From Lutjanus erythropterus (lineage: Eukaryota; Chordata; Actinopteri; Lutjaniformes; Lutjanidae), in assembly GCA_020091685.1 (NCBI GenBank), contig CM034599.1:20912006-20976005 (forward strand): 64,000 nt of DNA, read 5' to 3'. Below are positions 29,800-42,639 of the stretch, in pieces; the first letter of the stretch is position 1, and every line of letters starts with the position of its first letter. The position numbers were made by a program, and so were the translations under genes. The notes beneath the pieces were generated by a model. That model was not told the origin of the DNA. It ran no database searches and saw nothing but the letters and a program-made list of their open reading frames with translations.

Positions 29800-30720
29800 A
29801 ATTACATCTTGGATGGGCTGATTTAATTACAGGATAAACAAATATTGTTGTTTATTTCTAATTTTTCTCTCTGATTTTTCATTTTTCATAATGTTTCATG
29901 GTGAGGTCAAAGCTTCTCGGACCAACTCAGCCATCAGGGGGCAAAACATTGGCTTTTCCTGCATTTTCATCCTGCTATCACTCACTTAAATTGAGCCTGA
30001 AACAGTAACAAGCCTCATTTGGCTCATGAACCAGACATTCTGCATAAAGTTGTGATTTAAATATAAATGAGAGATTAGTGAATGTCCATGAGGGAGATTA
30101 GAAGTTACGAGAGAGAGCAAAACCAGCACCGAAGTTATTACAGCGGCTGTAGCTCTATCAGTTAAAGGATGAGGCAGAGGAGAAGCTGTTCTTTAACAGC
30201 AGACAGCACAGAGACTGAAGGGAAAGTGGAGACTCTTGAGTTTTATCTCACCTCACTGAAGTCGGGGCTGCAGGTTAAATACTGTACTGGGGAACAAGCC
30301 CAGCAGTGAACACAGCAGCAGTTAACGGACAGGAGAAAGAGGTGCACTGAGTTTCAAACCTAGAAAATAATTCTGTGAATGGGCTGATGATTTGTCCTGT
30401 TTGTGATTTTCAAAGTGTGTAACACCAAAGGTAGCCTACACCACAAGTTATCCCTCTGGCAGCTAGTTAACGCTGTGCTGCCACTACCTGCAGGTCTGAT
30501 CTCACACGAGTTCACAGTTCAGCCAATCGATATCACATATAGAAATCCCCAGGCCAAATCTTATTGTTCCTGTTGTCTCTGTGGTCTCCTTGTTGCTGTT
30601 GAATTACATTTTATTTGTTATTTACTTGCTATATTTATTTTTACTTTAAGTTACTGTCTTGTTGCCTTTTTTAAAAAATTGACTTTAGCCACAGTAGCGG
30701 CATGGTCATGGAATGTCGGT
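29800..30720. other. Intergenic, possibly an unnamed repeat at 30080-30350
   Basis: No gene recognised. The block at 30080-30350 is GC-richer than its flanks. Confidence 0.35.
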
Positions 30721-30724
30721 CTGT

Positions 30725-31255
30725 CAGACAGTCAGTCCACCACTTTGGTTCAGACTGAAATATCTCGATAACTATTGGATGGAATTGCAATGGAATTTTG
30801 AACAGACATCCATGGTCCCCAGAGGATGAATCTTAGCAATTACAAAATAACTTTGTAAATCCCATGATTTTTCCTCAAACAACTCCATGCATGTGGTTTT
30901 AGTGATACTTTTGGACAGCTGCTATGGATTACTCTGGATTTTGAATGAGACTCATGTCCCCCTCAGGATGAATTACATTCATTCATCCTCTGACGTTTAC
31001 ACTACTGCCACCACCAGGTCAAAATGCTTACTCTACCAAAGCATATTCATCAGCCACTTCATCTATTAACTCCTAATTAGCAAATGTTAACATACTAACA
31101 TGCTAAATTGTAATGGTGAACATGAAAAAACATTATACTTGATTTACATTAGCACATTAGTATTGTCATTGTCAGTATGTAGTAACATACTAACATTAGC
31201 ATTTAGCTTAAAGCACTGCTACAGCTTCACAGAGCTGCTAGCATGGCTGTAGTCT
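30725..31255 (-). mobile_element. Repeat family copy in reverse (partner of 25625-26110)
   Basis: Starts CCACCACTTTGGTTCAGACT and ends AGCTGCTAGCATGGCTGTAG, the reverse complement of the ends of the + copy. Middle landmarks AACATGCTAA and CCCCAGAGGATGAATC are in the expected reversed order. Confidence 0.65.
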
Positions 31256-31324
31256 CACTTGTAAACTTTGTGCAGAAAAAAATATATACTTCATATAAAA
31301 ATATATAATACATATATATATAGA

Positions 31325-31620
31325 AATAAACTTCATCTTGAAGGGATGCGCATGGCCCAGAACAGGAAAAGTTTGCAGCGGGTGATTAAAACAGCACAGA
31401 ACATCATTGGTACCCATCTGCCAAGCGTCAGTGATATCGGGGAAGTGAAGTGCCTGCGCAAAGCCTGAACGACACTTAAAAGACAACACACACCCAGCAA
31501 AAGCCTGTTCATTCTGCTGCCGTCTGGAAAGAGATACAGAAGTATCTGCTGCAGTACCACCAGACTACAGAGCAGCTTCTTATCCTCAGGCTGTGAGACT
31601 GCTTAATTCATCCTCTAGCT
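31325..31620 (+). mobile_element. LINE 3' end (Rex/L2/CR1-like), 5' truncated
   Basis: The + strand encodes LQRVIKTAQNIIGTHLPSVS and CLRKA followed by a stop, then, in a shifted frame, SLFILLPSGKRYRS. This is the C-terminal end of ORF2 in the common fish LINEs. The same segment appears on the minus strand at 63120-63190 (LQWVIKTAHNITGTHIP). Confidence 0.75.
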
Positions 31621-32990
31621 AATTTTGTTGAAATTACATTAGTGTATGACTAAGAGGGAACAATGTTTTTCTACTCTGCCATTCTTATTCAGCTGGACTT
31701 GTTGTCCGTGTTACATCTTTGGTGCTGATATTAATAATTCAAATGGCTTGTGGATTTTGTTTATTCCACATATTAGAATTGGTTACAATTATTTCAAACA
31801 CCATTACATTAGATTATGAAGGAAATCATACTGTGATGAGATGGTTTTGCACAAAACTACACAAATGCATTTTTAAGGCCTATTTCCTAATATATATATT
31901 TTACTACATAATCCATGATAAGGTTGGTACAACGGATTTGGAGGTAGCCTGTGAGCTTTCAGCCTCAAGTACTAAAAAGTGAAATGAGATAAATCGAACA
32001 TGTGTCAGAGTCTGTGCGCTCATCCATTTCATTCACACATAAAAAGAAGCAGAGGTCTAATTATGTAGTCATTTTTGACATGTGTGCAGGCTGAATGCTG
32101 ATTATCCAACTTGCGTGCCCTGTGAGCACTTTGTTCCTGTTACCCTGAGATAAAAATGAAAGTGTTATTCCAAGATTATTGCTGTCAACTCACAGATCAT
32201 CATATATAAAGAGGTATCACAAGTTCTTTATGGAATAGTATGGTTCTGACTAGTCTGAATCTTTTACATACTGATCATTCAATGTCACTTGAAATTTAAG
32301 TTAAAGGAGGATTTTAAAGTGTGTCCGAAATAACGGGGTATTGAGGGCGGAAAAAAAAAACTGTCAAAACAGGGCTGATCTGAATAAGTAGCTTCACATC
32401 TCTGATTTGGCTCCGCTCTGCTCCTCCTCCGGATTCCTGTCAGCACACACTGGACCCAAACACATCAAGCAGACAGCCTGGCAGTCTGATGGGACCTGAA
32501 AGGTCATGCTAGATTTCAGATGCTGTGTAGAGAGGGATTGGCTGGATGTTGGAGCTTGGAGATTTAATAAGGTCTGTCGTGGGTATATACAGTGTGTGTA
32601 GCCTCACACGGACATCTGTCAAACAGGGCAAAATGATGGCTGGCTTTTGATACAGTGAAAAGCCTTGGGGTTTGAAGAGTGCTAATGATGCTCGCAGTTT
32701 AAGATGCAATGATGTTAGGACTTCAAAATTAAGGGCCCTTGTCCTTGTAGTTTAGTCTCAGATTTGACTGCTACTGATCAGAGGGATGGGGGGCTTTAAT
32801 TATCACTCCTCAATGTCAACACTCTGTTGTGAGTGTTGAGATGCCAAAAGTAAAGTTTTCCACAGTTTCATGAAAGTTAAAAACTAAAATGCAGCGAGGG
32901 CCTTCGTGACATCAATATTTATCATTTTTAACAGAAATTGTTTGCATAAAACCTCATGTCTTGTAAAACTGACACTGACTTGGATGATTT
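31621..32990. other. Intergenic, nothing recognised
   Basis: 32380-32720 is GC-richer and repeat-free; otherwise AT-rich. Confidence 0.4.
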
Positions 32991-32995
32991 GCAGT

Positions 32996-33050
32996 GGTGG
33001 AAAAAGTATTGAGATCACTTTCACTTAAAGTGTGCTAAAATGGTATCTTA
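32996..33050 (+). mobile_element. Left end of a CAGTGGTGGAA-type repeat
   Basis: GCAGTGGTGGAAAAAGTATT matches the left end of the repeat at 51626-52150. The next element begins right after it, so this copy may be interrupted or truncated. Confidence 0.5.
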
Positions 33051-33347
33051 AAGGTTCAGTGTGTAAGATGGCAGAAAATGAAATATAATATTCAAGTATG
33101 GTTAAATTAGGTTATAATCGCCTGAAAATAAGGATTGTTTTGTTTTTGTTACCTTAAAATGAGACATTTATATCTACGGAGAGCATGGGTCCTCTATAAT
33201 GTTTCTACAGAACAGACAAACCAAAAGAAGGAATTTCACGGCCACTGCAGTTTCTCCTTCACACTTGAAAGGGGAGAATGAGGCGACGTGTTTGCAGTAT
33301 GCAACCTCACCACTAGATGCCACTAAATCCTGCACACTGGTCTTTTA
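33051..33347 (+). mobile_element. piggyBac-type miniature element, copy 2 (TTAA on both sides)
   Basis: TTAA at 33048-33051 and at 33345-33348 flank ends AGGTTCAGTGTGTAAGAT and TCCTGCACACTGGTCTT, which are inverted copies. Interior landmark CCTCACCACTAGATGCCACT. It is the best preserved of three copies and shows the target duplication intact. Confidence 0.8.
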
Positions 33348-35035
33348 ATATAATGCATCAAATGTCAAAATAATGTGACGATGTGAAAGATAGAACAAAT
33401 AGTGATGAACCTACAGAGAATTATCTCCAGAATCTGCAGCTCCCCTCGGCTTTATGGAGCTTATTTTAGATTCAGCTCATTCTTTAACTGTCCGGCCCAC
33501 AACTTTGCTGTCTTAGTTCACTCTCACCGCACCAATGGTGTCATTCACAGCTGTGACAGGCAGCTAAAAAGAAAAATTCAAGCAAGTAGCTGGTGAATTA
33601 GTGGAGCATTTAGCAGCTAAAGAGCCAGATATTTCCCCCAGGATTTGGTGGAGACCAATTTTAGTGGTATGGTATCAACAAACTCGTAGTTTATCCAATT
33701 TACAACATGCATCATAATTTAAACACCGAACAACCTAAACACGATTTGTTTTGGATATCCTATTATTTAAATAAATGAAATCTAACATGTAACTGTAGCT
33801 GTAATAATACACTATACTACAAAGGTATAGTTGAAGTAGTATGTGATGCAAGTGATTGGGTAAAGTACTGGACTTCAGAATTACACTCAAGTAAATGCAT
33901 TCAGCAACCAAAGCCAGGGTGTCTTTTGTTTTGACTTTTTGTTGACCCAGTACATGCTCTTCATATGATGACTAAAAGATTCTTAAAATCTCCCAATATT
34001 TCAAAAATCATCCATGTTTAGACAGGCAGCATTTACATTTTTCTTGATTTGCTGACTTGTACAAAGACCATGATGTCATGAAAGCTCTAAAACTACAAGT
34101 GGACCTCTGAGCTGAGATAACTTTGTTACACATGTACTCAAGAACAAACTTCCATGCCCAAATGTACAGACCAGCTCTTACCTGTTTTGCAATATGCTGT
34201 TGGACAGTATAGCAGCCTAATTTATCCCATTGCTGTCCTTTCTGTTTTTAAAAGCATGTTGCTGTTAGACTGTAGCTTTCCAAAAGATCCCCCTCTTTAT
34301 AATTGGAGGAGCGCTAAAAGCGTTTTCCCCTGGCCTGTGGTAGTTATTTTATATCATGAGACACATCTGGCCTCCCTGTTGCCTCCAGGGGCTTATGCAT
34401 TATGCTAAATAGTCAAACCTATCAGCACACCACATGCAGGCTCGTGCCAGCTGCTGAGTGTTATGAAATTATGAAAATCACTTTGAATTATATGATTAAA
34501 AAAATGAATTACTTTTAACAAACTTTGTTAACAAACTTTGTACCTGCTGAGGTTGTCATTCATTAGTGATCAGTGTGTCTTTCACATAGTTTGTGAAGTT
34601 TGCAGATGTAATTAACCCCGACATGTTTGCCACCTTAAAAATAGACACTAAAGACACTATATTGAAATCCTGCAAAATTATATACAACATTGTTTTTATT
34701 AGTTTCTCTGGTGGATGCAGTGTCTGTTACAGGAGCCATAAAACAAGCACCACTGAAGATTAAAGTTGATATGACAGACGGGTTTTTTCTGGCGCTCATC
34801 ATTCACTGCCTTCTTTTGGACAGCGAGGTCTAATGTGACCTGTGTTGTGATCTCTTCACAGGGTGTCTGTCACTCACGTCGGGCTCATATCTCAAATTCA
34901 TGGACACTGAGTCTGAGCTCACACTGCAGGACTTCAGAATGATGCATGTCCCTTTTTTAAAATTATTATTATCAAGTTATAGAGACAGTAGGTTGGTTGG
35001 TGTACTATTTAAATATCTAAATAACTATATAAATA
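33348..35035. other. Intergenic, nothing recognised
   Basis: No gene or named repeat. 34500-34545 holds a short direct repeat of AACAAACTTTGT. Confidence 0.4.
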
Positions 35036-35039
35036 TCTA

Positions 35040-35520
35040 TATATTTCCATGAAATTGCGAACACACATTCATATTCCTCAGAAGATGAATCCTGCTTACT
35101 TTAATTTTATACAGTCATTCATGGTCTCCATTTTAATGTCTTTGATGATCCCCTGACTTTCCGCTAGTGCTGCTATGAGATTGGCATTTGTGGTTTTGAG
35201 TCAAACGTGAAATTTGGTATGGACATTAGGACCTCAGAATGAATTGCAAAATATCTGATGCCCTGACTTTTATCTTCTACCATTATTTTTTGTCCATCAA
35301 TACATATGATGAAATACCTGCAAAACTAATGACATTTCCATCAATCTCAGCTGTATTTTATTTACTGGTAATCAGAAAGTGTTTGCATGCAGACACAGTC
35401 CACTAAATGGTGGTGAGATATGGTTAACATTATACTTGCTAAATATTAACATGCTAGCATTATCACTGTGATCATGTTAGCTTACTGATGTTAGCATTCA
35501 GCTAAAAAGCACAGAGCATA
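35040..35520 (-). mobile_element. Repeat family copy in reverse (third large copy)
   Basis: Same family as 25625-26110, reversed: CTCAGAAGATGAATCCTGC, then CAAAACTAATGACATTTCC, then CATGCTAGCATTATCACTG and GATGTTAGCATTCAGCTAAA. An extra, partly repeated middle segment suggests two copies joined. Confidence 0.6.
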
Positions 35521-38160
35521 TTGCTGATTTTTTTCATGATTTGAGACCTAATTTTATATACTTGGCAGTTTTTTAATCATTTGAATTTGGCTGGGTGGTA
35601 AAGGTGTGACAAACTCATAGGTCACTTAACTTTAATGTATATATAATATCAAATAAATGGTACACATGAAAAATGAACACTTCATCATGTTACTGTTGTC
35701 TCTTTTAGATTTTGGTATAAAAAAGTGTGGCCAGATGTGATTGTGGCTGGAAGGTGCTTTTTGTTCTGCATTTCGCTTTGTTATCATTGCATCGTGGTCA
35801 AAAGGCAGGTGGTGCTTATTTTTCTCCCAGGCAGCCAGCTGCTTGTAGTGGTGCTACAGCAGACTGCAGCAAAGATAATTGGCAAATGTAGCAAAGTAAA
35901 AAGTACAATACTTTTTAAAAAAAATACTTGAATAAAGACTAGAAATAACATGAAAAGTACTCGTTCTTTAAAACTAGGCTACTTTTTTACTCATGTGTTA
36001 CTTGTTAATCGTTAGCTTACAACCTAGCCCTGTATAATCCATATCCATTACCAACAAGGTAATATAACGAAGTGTCATTTTAATCTGATTGGTGAGCGAT
36101 GGCATAAATTTGATTAATAGTCACCGGCCTCTCTCCCCTTCATCAGCCTGATGCTGGTTTGGCTTGGCCAAATGCCATTAATTTGAAAGGTTTGGAATGA
36201 GGTATGAATAACTGCAGAATGTTTGACTATGATGTTATGTACTTTCCTCAAATGTACAACATAAACTTTCTGCTCAGCGCTTTCTAACGGTGTCGAGACA
36301 GGTGGGGATTTGAGTAACTGTACTCCATGTCTGGTGTGTGTCTGTGTGTGTTTGTGTGCTGCTGCTCCCATGATGCTACAAGTAACTATGCCTTAACAAG
36401 CTCCACAGCCAGCATGCAGTTCCACTCCTGTGGAGAGGAAGACATCCTGATTGGCTCATTCCTCGCTATAAGCCCACAGTCTTCCCAATTAGGGGCTCGG
36501 AATATTGCTCTGGGAGGTGAGGGACAGGGAGCCCAAGTTGGGTCAATCACTGGGTCGAGTCTGGTCAGCTCCACGCAGCCTGTTGCTGTTTCTGTAGCAT
36601 AGAGAAGATGGTATGCTGTTGTCATACTGGAAATGTACAGTGTTTTGTAAAACAAATTTCTTCTTGGTTTTTGACAGTTAGGAATGGAGCCGATACTCTC
36701 ACAGAAGCTGAGAAAGGTGGGAAATGTGCCAGTGCTGAGCCAGTAGCAACATTTGCTTAAACTGCAATATGGAGCTTTTTGGCATTAAAATAGCAATAAA
36801 TATAAAGATTGGGTTCATTCCACATTATACACCCATGCAGGTCTTGATCTCCTTGTTCACCTGAAATTGGCTCTCAGTGATGTTCAGGGTGTTTTGTGGC
36901 AGAGACATTTTGCTGAGGGTGTGACATCTGGTTAGGATGAGCAGGTGGAAATGATGTTGGAAGGCAGCCAGGAGCAAAAAAAAAAAAAAGGAAGTTAAGT
37001 GGGTGGCACAGATAAAAATGAAGACAAAACATGCTCATTATCGAGATGATGCAACTTGTCACATGACACCGTAAGCTGCAGGTGACAGAAGTTGTGTGAA
37101 ATTTTTCACAGGTTTGGGTTGCCAGCCTGCGCACTCCACTTCTTTTTTTTGTTTGGTTACAAACCCATCATTATGCTTGTGTGAGTACTCTGAACTCCTC
37201 TCTTGAAGTATACTCGCTATAAGCCAGTGGCTTTCCAACCATTTTGTATGAACCCTTAAAACAAAGTAGTGTCTAAAAGAGACTCTCCTCACGGGGATAT
37301 GCATATGCCTGTGAGTTATGAAGAGTGATCCTTCCTTCTAACAGCGACTCATTTTAGAGTTGAAGATGCCGAAGAAGCTGATGGTTTCAAACTATCCACA
37401 ATTCAACACATCTTCCAAATTAAAAAGCTTCTCTGTCTGTATCCTTTCCCAAGTTTTTTCAGTCACTGACGCAGTGCAGTGACGCAGGTAACAGTGCTGA
37501 TACACTCCCCTCACCTAACCTAGGGGGTTTATATGTAGCAACATCATGATGCAGAAACCTACGTCATGTCACACAGGAAAACATTTTTAGAAGGACTTGG
37601 AAAAATAACATTTCGACACTAAAATATACATACTAGGGATGCACCTGAATTGACATAAACAACGCTGATTGTGATTGTGATTTCTTCTGCCTGAAACTGC
37701 TCATTATAATTCTGGAAATGGAGCTGTGATCTCCAGTAAAATTGAAAACATCATGAAACATGAGTGCAGGTATAAACCACGTCCACTTTCAGCCTTCTGT
37801 CTGAATACAGATACAGAGACAGATGATACAGATAATGATGTCTCTGTGCACCTGTAATACATACAGTCCTTCGACCAAAATTTGATTGTTCGGTTTTGAA
37901 TGCAAAAGGAGAACTGCTGGGAGGTTACGGAATGATAAAAGCCTCAATAAAAATAAATAAATAAATAAACAATGGACCCAACCTTTAAATGACAAAACAC
38001 CTCTTTTATAACTCCCCTCTGGAACAGCAAACAGAAGTGTTTAGACACAAATGCAACTTGGTTAAGGTAAGGGAAAGGTAATATTTAGGTTTACAGCTCT
38101 ATTAAAAGTAGAGAACCTTTGACATCATGGTTACACTAATAACTTGGTTTACTGTCCGCT
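35521..38160. other. Intergenic, nothing firmly recognised
   Basis: Contains a poly(A) run at 36977-36989, an (AATA)n run at 37945-37969 and a GC-richer repeat-free block at 36380-36600. Confidence 0.4.
37945..37969. repeat. (AATA)n microsatellite
   Basis: Short AAATAAATAAATAAATA run. Confidence 0.85.
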
Positions 38161-38163
38161 GTG

Positions 38164-38405
38164 AAAGATTTATGGAGATCTATTGGCAGAATATGGCAGG
38201 AGTGGAATTTAATATTCAGATCTTTTTTTTATCTTTTTCCATTTTGTTTTCGTTACCATAGAATGTGCGTACAGAGTACAGCAAATACTAGCTTTAGAGA
38301 GCTCCTTTCACGTTTTCACACATGGAAGGGGAGGGTGAGGTGAGGTATTTGCAGCGTGCTAGCTCACCGCCAGATGTCACTAAATGCTGCACACTGGTCC
38401 TTTAT
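38164..38405 (+). mobile_element. piggyBac-type miniature element, copy 3, left end lost
   Basis: Family landmarks AGATCTATTGGCAGAATATG, TAGAGAGCTCCTTTCACGTT and CTCACCGCCAGATGTCACTA, and the right end TGCTGCACACTGGTCCTTTA. The left terminal repeat is not recognisable. Confidence 0.7.
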
Positions 38406-39335
38406 GGTTAAAGAATGATTGAAACCAGCTTGAACTGAAAAAGAAACCAGCTTTGACTGTTGGTATAAAAAAACAGAAATGAAGACGAAGATGATGATGT
38501 TATTGTTTAAAATAGGTTGGATCAAGCCTACAATAGCACACATATTTTGTTTTACAGGAAGAAAACATGATTGGATTTTGATATAAGAATAGCTAATATA
38601 GCTATTCCCAAATGCAGCATGATGTTTACAGACTGCTCTGAAATCTTTATCAAAGACAAATCATTACTAAAAATAGAAATTTCCTTCATTTTTAGGAACA
38701 TCACAGCATGCAAATTGCCTACAGCGCATGAAGATTTGAACACCTGCTAAAGAGACAGTTTGAATTAACATACACAATTAAAAGTTTACTTTTTGATGAG
38801 GAGGCAGCCATGCTCTACACTGTGCCAGTTGCTTCAGAGAGACAGACAGACCGACAGGGTACTGGAGTCACAGGGTGGAAATGATATAAAAGCAGGGGTA
38901 ATTCTCTCAGCGTTGTCAAACACGGAGACTAATCTTATCTTTGTCTTGTTGTCAAGCTAATAAACGTAATGCCTAATCTAATTTTGTAGACAGTTCTGCA
39001 GCATGTTCAACCATCGTCACAGCAATGCAATGATATGAAAGATGATGGTAAATATATTTTACTGAAGTGGTGAAAAAATGTGCTCAGAGTGCCATCATGT
39101 TTAAGAATTGGGCAGGTAGCATTTCAGAGTGTTTTACTCTGGTATATTTTGTGCAGCATTTTGCAATTCTTCAGAGCATCATCCTTCTTATACATATAAA
39201 GGACATACATACACAACACAGATTCTTCTAATTATCCAGTGCGTATGTTTAAAACTAACCAGCACACCACAGCATGCAGACATTTTGTTTATCTGGATTT
39301 CAGCTTTATTTTACTGTGAGGGAACAAGCAGCGAG
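38406..39335. other. Intergenic, nothing recognised
   Basis: AT-rich, no match. Confidence 0.45.
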
Positions 39336-39339
39336 CATA

Positions 39340-39690
39340 GATAATTTCACTTCATCTGCACTGGTAATGAACGCAGGTGCACCCCAGAGGTGTATCCTTA
39401 GTTCACTTCTATATTCACATTTCACTCATGACTGCATTGCAAAATATGATAGGCACCACATCATTAAATTTGCGGGCAGAAAACTGATAGAGGGAATTCA
39501 GAATAATGAGTCCTCTTTCACGGAGAGGAGTTTGTGTGACTCGGAGAGTGTTGAAGTGAAAATAAAGTCGATTTAAATGCCACCAAGATGAAAGAAATTA
39601 TTATTTCTGACTTAAAGGCAAACAGCAGTAAGCACATGCCTATTAGTGTCAATGGTGCTGGTTTAAAGAAAGAGTTTTTTTTTATTATTA
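39340..39690 (+). mobile_element. LINE reverse-transcriptase fragment
   Basis: The + strand reads MNAGAPQRCILSSLLYSHFT, matching the NTGAPQGCVLSPLLFTLYT block of fish LINE reverse transcriptase, followed by IIKFAGR where the active-site FADD box should be. After a frame change come TKMKEIIISDLK and PISVNGAG, matching the next conserved block. The catalytic motif is lost. Confidence 0.7.
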
Positions 39691-42540
39691 GAACTTCAAA
39701 CATTCAAGGACCTCAAATGTCTTTGCTCTACAGCCATTGGCAAACAGGCTCAGCAACAACTGAAAGAAAAACACTGGTGTAGTAGTCAAGATTTCCATAG
39801 TAAGTAAGCTGTTCAGATGAGTGGGGAGGCTTATAGACTAGGTCGTAAAAACAGCACATTAAACAGCTCTGGAACACAGTTGCCATCTGTGGGTGTCATT
39901 TAGGTGCCGTGATGGGGAGATAGTCACAGATGCAAAACCAACAGGGTGAAAGACTCTCACTCCGCCCTCATCAGGTAAAGATCTAATTACTAAAAGTGCT
40001 ACTCAGACACAAATGTAAAGTATTTTGTACCAACAGTTAACAGCTGAGTTTTTTTTTTCCATCACATTATTGAAGTTTTCACTTAACATATAACAAGCTG
40101 TTGAACTTTATTGAACTGTTATGTGTTTTCTTCCTATTACAGCAATTAACCACTTATAAAGCTAATGACAAACTGCAAAAAAAGATCCAACGAGATACCG
40201 CAGTAGAGCTTGGTGTTCCTCTCGCTATATCTTGTGTAGCCTACTCAGACAATGAGAAACTGTCTGCAGGTGAACAGAAAATGTTTGTGTATGGGGAAAG
40301 CATCTGTGGTTGAAGCCTCTTCACATAATGCCCCCTTGAGCAGGCTCCTGGTGAGGGAAAATAGCTTTATACGACTCTATTCATATAAACAAATGCCAAT
40401 TAGATAGTAGCACGCATGCCAAATAAAGAAAAACAGAACAATTAAGTAATAGTATGCGATATAATGATAAATTTGACCCAGACAGACACGATCACTGTAA
40501 GAGCACTCTACTGTAGTATCTTTCCACTTATCTGCCCGCCTAGTTTATAATTTTCTTGTTGTGTCTTAGAAATTACAAAAAAATTATAAAAATTGCAAAT
40601 ACTTTCTGATCCACCTTATACAACATAATGATTCACTGCTTTTCCAAGCTTCTTTTTTATCTTCAATTGAATATCTTATAGTTATGAATTGTTTGTTGGA
40701 AAAAAAAGATGTTTGAAGACTTCATCTTGGGCTCTCAAAGCTTGTGTTGGGCAATTTTCACTAGTATTTTGATATTTCATAGACCAAAAGATTGATCAAT
40801 TCATCAAAAACCTCACTGGCAGAATATGAAAATTAGCTGCAGCCCTGTTTATCTTGTGTTCATGCAAACTGAAAATAGTCAAACTGCAGCAGATTTTGAA
40901 TGTGTTTCTCGCCTAAGGTACTGGATTGATTGTAAGACCTGAACCATGGACAGCCCCTTTCATGTAATATTCCATGTTCTCAGTTCTTGTTCTGAGCTCA
41001 GACTCGACCGTCCCTGCAGCCCTGATCAGAATGAGCAGCTACAGATAATGGACAAATCCTAAAATGAGAAGCCGTTACCAACCATAGATATCTACAATTA
41101 CGAAACATGATCAATAATGTCAAAGCCTGTGCTTGTGCCAAGAAGCATTACATTGATGTGTGACCACTCACAAAGTAGTAGCTCCACTGTGTAATTTATG
41201 CAGCATTTTTATCTCATATTTGTTAGATAACAACATCGAACCCACATTTCTTTCTGAGTCACAGAGGATTTTGACTTTAAAAGCAGGCATATATTGCTGT
41301 TATGAAAAGAGAAACATTGCATGCTTCACTGGGGACTGCATTACATAAGGGTGATTGAGTCAAATCAAGCTATTGTGGCTACACAGCCTGACATAAACAA
41401 ATCCGTGTAAACCAGTCATCTTCACAGGAACCAGTCTTTTAAACCGCTGCCCAAAAGATCAAAGACTGAAATAGTTTTTCACATGCATAACAACTTTAGG
41501 CTCGACAAGTTAAAAGGCAGACTCAAAAAGAGCAGCTTTCATAATGTTGCATAGTTACATACATTTCAATTCAATATGGCAGATTATCTTAAAGAGTCCA
41601 CTGTCCATTCGAGGGATCAAAATAAAACTTGTGTAACATTTAGGAGGTCAAGCAGTGTTGGAGTGAAATATAGACTTTTTCACAACAGCTACTGTGACAT
41701 GAAATAGTAGGTAAACACAGGTGTTATCAATGATACTAATTAATTTTCATTACATTCAGGTCACACAGAGTCAGGGTGCTGCTATTGTGCATGCTGGCTC
41801 ACAGGAAAAGCTCTGCTGAACTAAATGGAACATAACCTTAATTCATATCATTAGTAAGACCTGTATTTACCAAAATATTTCATATCAATGGCTGCCATAA
41901 AAAAGGTTTATTAGCTGCAACACATACTTATGTTTATGTCAGATGGTGAGGTAATAGTAGACTTATCATAAAAGTCTACAGCAATGCTAGTGGCAATGCT
42001 GGTATTAGATAAGTAAAAACTATGACTATATTTTCAAACTGGGACCCTTAAGTCTACCACGTTATTGCATGCACACATGCGTGAACTATAGACATTTTCA
42101 CCAGGATCGATCGTTTCAGTGCTCACCGTACTTACTGAGCGCACCTTTCAACACCATGGATGCAGCAATTTTGTGGCCTACTTTACGAAGGAAGGAGTTG
42201 AGTCTCCTAGAGCTCTTTAGAACAGACAGACTTTCTCTTTGTCATGGCAGCGTACTGTTAGCATACTGCCAGGTTCTGAGTCATAGCCGACGATGCTTGC
42301 CTACGACTCATAGGCTAGCAACAGCCTTGACAACAACACATTGACTGATTGACACGTACAAACAAATCCGTCTTGAATTCAAATGTGTGGTACATTGTTT
42401 ATACTTTCATATTGAGTGATAATGAGTGGGATCTGGCATTAACATCTATGTAAGCACTGAAAATAAATATTAATTATTATTTTAATTGTGTTGAAAATCA
42501 GAGCATTTTATTTTTTTACATGTATTTGTTAGGACACACT
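39691..42540. other. Intergenic, nothing recognised
   Basis: Several open stretches up to about 70 codons, none with recognisable similarity. Confidence 0.45.
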
Positions 42541-42639
42541 ACTGTGACAGTCCCAGCCAAACTGGGGTGTATGGTCACCATATATTAGAAGATAAAACAG
42601 GACATTAGTGAGGTTATTACAGTTTATCTTGAGGAGGAA

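Noticed and set aside
35860-36000. Possible further copy of the CAGTGGTGGAA-type repeat
   Set aside because: Only generic AAGTAAAAAGTAC words match. No ends or landmark order.
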